Shown: positions 61,856-64,000 of the stretch, piece by piece
Position numbering within the stretch: position 1 is the first letter of the stretch
Layout: every line of letters starts with the position of its first letter
Assembly: GCF_028453695.1 (NCBI RefSeq)
Contig: NC_135781.1
Location: 9,795,640-9,859,639 of the forward strand
Direction: 5' to 3'
DNA: 64,000 nucleotides
From: Augochlora pura
Lineage: Eukaryota; Arthropoda; Insecta; Hymenoptera; Halictidae
Notes under the pieces: model-generated
What the model was told of the DNA's origin: nothing
Seen by the model: only the letters and a program-made list of their open reading frames with translations
Database searches by the model: none
Translations under genes and position numbers: made by a program

Positions 61856-63729
61856 ATATTGTCAAATGGCATTGATCGCCTTACAATGTGTAATATGGAT
61901 TTTCATGGCAGCAAATTGTGTGTTGTACATTGTACAAATTAGCGAAAGTATCAAACTATAACGCAGAGCACAATAGGCTGCAAGTATGAAGTGAAAAAAT
62001 TAGGGCAACATACTACTGATTTAGATGATTTTTAAGTATGTAGATTTGATACCTGGTGGTTGGTCATAGGAAAGGTAGATATAGTAATCTATTGTATATC
62101 TTGAGAACCCAAGGGGGTCTGGTATGTAATAAAAAAATATAACAACTTTTCAAATATTCTTTGAAGATTATTTGATTAAACAGGAACCTAAAGTTGTATA
62201 CAAAAAGAATTAGAATGATAATATTTTAATTGACATGGAACAAGATGCACATATGCAGTCCTTGCAAATAATTTTGGTAAATATAACTTTATTATACAGG
62301 CTATTCCAAAAACAACATTTATAAGTACGTAGGAGATACTTCCTTATATAAAAGTAAAAAGTAGGAAAAAATTTTTTCTTTTTATTTTTTCATGAAAAAA
62401 CATCTCTTACCTCCTTGTTCATGTTGTTTGGGAATGCCCTTATGATTCTTACTTGGTATATTATTAGGTATATTGTTATACATGTATGTCATTTATATAT
62501 TTATATACAATTTATAATGCTTTAAGTAGAGAAGAGGAAATATCCCTTCAACAAGTTATGATGAAAGATTGATAAAATATGAGATCTATCCTAGTACAAG
62601 CAGTACCTTTGAGTCTACTATAGTCAGCCAAGAAATAGATCAAAGAATGTAACACATATAAAGAAAGCAGGCTGCAGTTATCATAAAATTCAAGAGAAAA
62701 GTCAGGAGGTTAAAAGATAGTAACGTAAAATTAAAAACAGAAAAGAATGATACTTTTCATAAAAGGAGATTTAAACAAATTTTCTAATAATCTAACAAAA
62801 ATCTAATAAGCCACAACACTGATCGAATGAGATTATTAGAAAAGCTGTTAAATTAAAATTTGTGAGCACTGAACATGGGCATGAAGGAATAAAAAATCAT
62901 AATATACTATTACCATCTATCTACTCATTTCAGACAAGATTACAAAAAATAAAATTTTCAAGTAACGTTTTGGATGAGATATCTAATTTTTTTAGGAACT
63001 TAGACAAATAATTGGGTAGTGCAGGTTATATGGTATCTACCATCTGTTATCTGTTATTTCCTCATGCATTCTTGATGTTAAACGATTGTGAGATAATAAT
63101 TAATAAACTTCGTAAATTTATCAAAGATTATTTTTATATCATAAAGTACCAAATTTTCTACAAATAGTATAGAATTTCATAAAAAGTATAATTAGCGATT
63201 ACGTAATATATAGCGTATAAGGCACATATGTAATTATAAATTAATAAATATTCTTCCCGTTTTCATATTCGACCTAAATCCATGTTGCGCATCTCCTATT
63301 AGAAAATTTCGAAGATAGCTATACTAATAAGTGTCTTAGCGCAGGATACGGAATTAATCAGCACACAACATGAGCATGTTGTACTTAAACGATCACTGAA
63401 GAAGGCGTAGCTCTCACGATCCTCATATTGGGCGCTGGTTAATTCCGAACCCTGTTTTAACAGGATCAGGACGAAAAGATTTCTCTCTTTTCCTTTGCTT
63501 TCCTTCAGTTCTCGAAGTTGCATATATTAAGCGGAAATTACCGTAGAATCATGAATTATGTACGTTCCTATGTACAAAAACGTGTTAACATGTGTCTACA
63601 TATTAATACATATTCAAAAAGGAAAGCTTTATTTATGCGTCATGATATAAGTCCTATGCTTCAGAACCATAATCAAATATATAAAAATCATATTGACTAT
63701 ATTAAATATAACTATTAATATGAATTAAA
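61856..63729. other. Intergenic DNA and 3' UTR of the TPX2-like gene
   Basis: AT-rich. Apart from a foldback MITE at 62295-62442, no gene or element was recognised. The short frame on - at 63299-63523 matches nothing. The last part should be the 3' UTR of the - strand gene ending at 63730. Confidence 0.5.
62295..62442. mobile_element. Small foldback MITE, about 148 bp
   Basis: The two halves pair over most of the length. Left reads ACAGGCTATTCCAAAAACAA then CATTTATAAG and GTAGGAGATAC. The reverse complement of the right end reads ATAAGGGCATTCCCAAACAA then CATGAACAAG and GGTAAGAGATG. The centre is poly-T/poly-A. No coding capacity. Typical of short palindromic insect MITEs; the superfamily is not determined because the target duplication is unclear. 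Confidence 0.6.
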
Positions 63730-64000
63730 TTATTGACATGTATTATTAGTATCTATACGACGTCGTTTTAATGTCAAAGGGGTTGTAGTATCAGTCAACG
63801 GTCGTTTTGGTACCTTCGGCAAATTTAATTTGTACTTCGGGACAGGTTGTGCTTTATGGACAGTTTGTTTTCTTAAAAGCGCGATTTCTTTCGCCTCTTG
63901 AATCTTCTTAGCAGCAAGCTCCTATTTTGTTATACGAATATTTTATTCAATGTAACAGTAGTTATTATAAAATTATTATGATTCCAAGTACCATCTGTCT
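63730..64000 (-). CDS. TPX2-like microtubule-associated protein, C-terminal part (partial)
   Basis: Last exon on - is 63921-63730 (64 codons with TAA), preceded by a good acceptor (ATTTTGTTATACG... ending AAAATAG). The previous exon enters the window at 63992-64000, ending at donor GTACTT; phase 0 joins RQM to ELAAKKIQEAKE. The segment LRKQTVHKAQPVPKY matches the signature that ends TPX2 family proteins (leucine/arginine-rich helix, then KAxPxxKY). TPX2 proteins bind microtubules and activate Aurora A during spindle assembly. Downstream of the motif is a basic proline-rich tail with a possible nuclear signal (LKRRR). The gene continues outside the window. Identification rests on one short motif. 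Confidence 0.55.

Noticed and set aside
1..64000. CRISPR arrays, bacterial operons, tRNA or rRNA genes, integrated viral genes
   Set aside because: Looked for by eye on both strands; none seen. A covariance-model search would be needed to exclude small RNA genes.

Overview
This 64 kb window looks like nuclear DNA from an insect, most likely a hymenopteran (bee, ant or wasp). Genes are split by GT-AG introns, the background is AT-rich with CpG-rich islands, and the products are metazoan: synaptotagmin, Dispatched, a DM9-repeat protein, ESCRT-II Vps36, TFIIA gamma, site-2 protease and a TPX2-like protein. The order assignment is inference; no bacterial or organellar signature was seen. Gene models were built by hand by joining reading frames at splice sites, requiring matching intron phase and agreement with family consensus.

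Layout. Positions 1-18709 hold no gene I can support; AT-rich DNA is broken by GC-rich blocks, the largest at about 4600-5830. A 13-exon synaptotagmin-12-like gene lies on + from 18710 to 29672. Its lone signal-anchor exon is separated from the rest by a 3.5 kb intron. From 29673 to 39580 is a gene-poor stretch (probable long 3' UTR, low-complexity DNA, a 300 bp purine tract and one orphan candidate exon on -). From 39581 the window becomes gene-dense: Vps36 (+, 39581-41109), a DM9-repeat gene (-, 41920-45585), TfIIA-S (+, 47830-48605), site-2 protease S2P (-, 49143-51050) and dispatched (+, 53079-57162). The last 7 kb holds repeats: a dispersed family, TTAA-flanked MITEs, a complete but dead Tc1-like transposon (60218-61853) and a small foldback MITE. 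The window ends in the 3' part of a TPX2-like gene on -.

How the genes relate. They do not form one pathway. Vps36 (endosomal sorting), the synaptotagmin (vesicle traffic), S2P (Golgi/ER intramembrane proteolysis) and Dispatched (sterol-sensing-domain exporter of Hedgehog) are all membrane-traffic or membrane-processing proteins, while TFIIA gamma is general transcription. Three pairs matter for regulation: Vps36/DM9 and TfIIA-S/S2P converge with close 3' ends, and S2P/dispatched diverge from a shared 2 kb interval. No wholly new biological system was found. The most useful observations are a synaptotagmin lacking its calcium ligands with a possible early-terminating alternative exon, a 56 nt intron in Vps36, a 7 nt coding first exon in the DM9 gene, and several transposable elements with definable ends.
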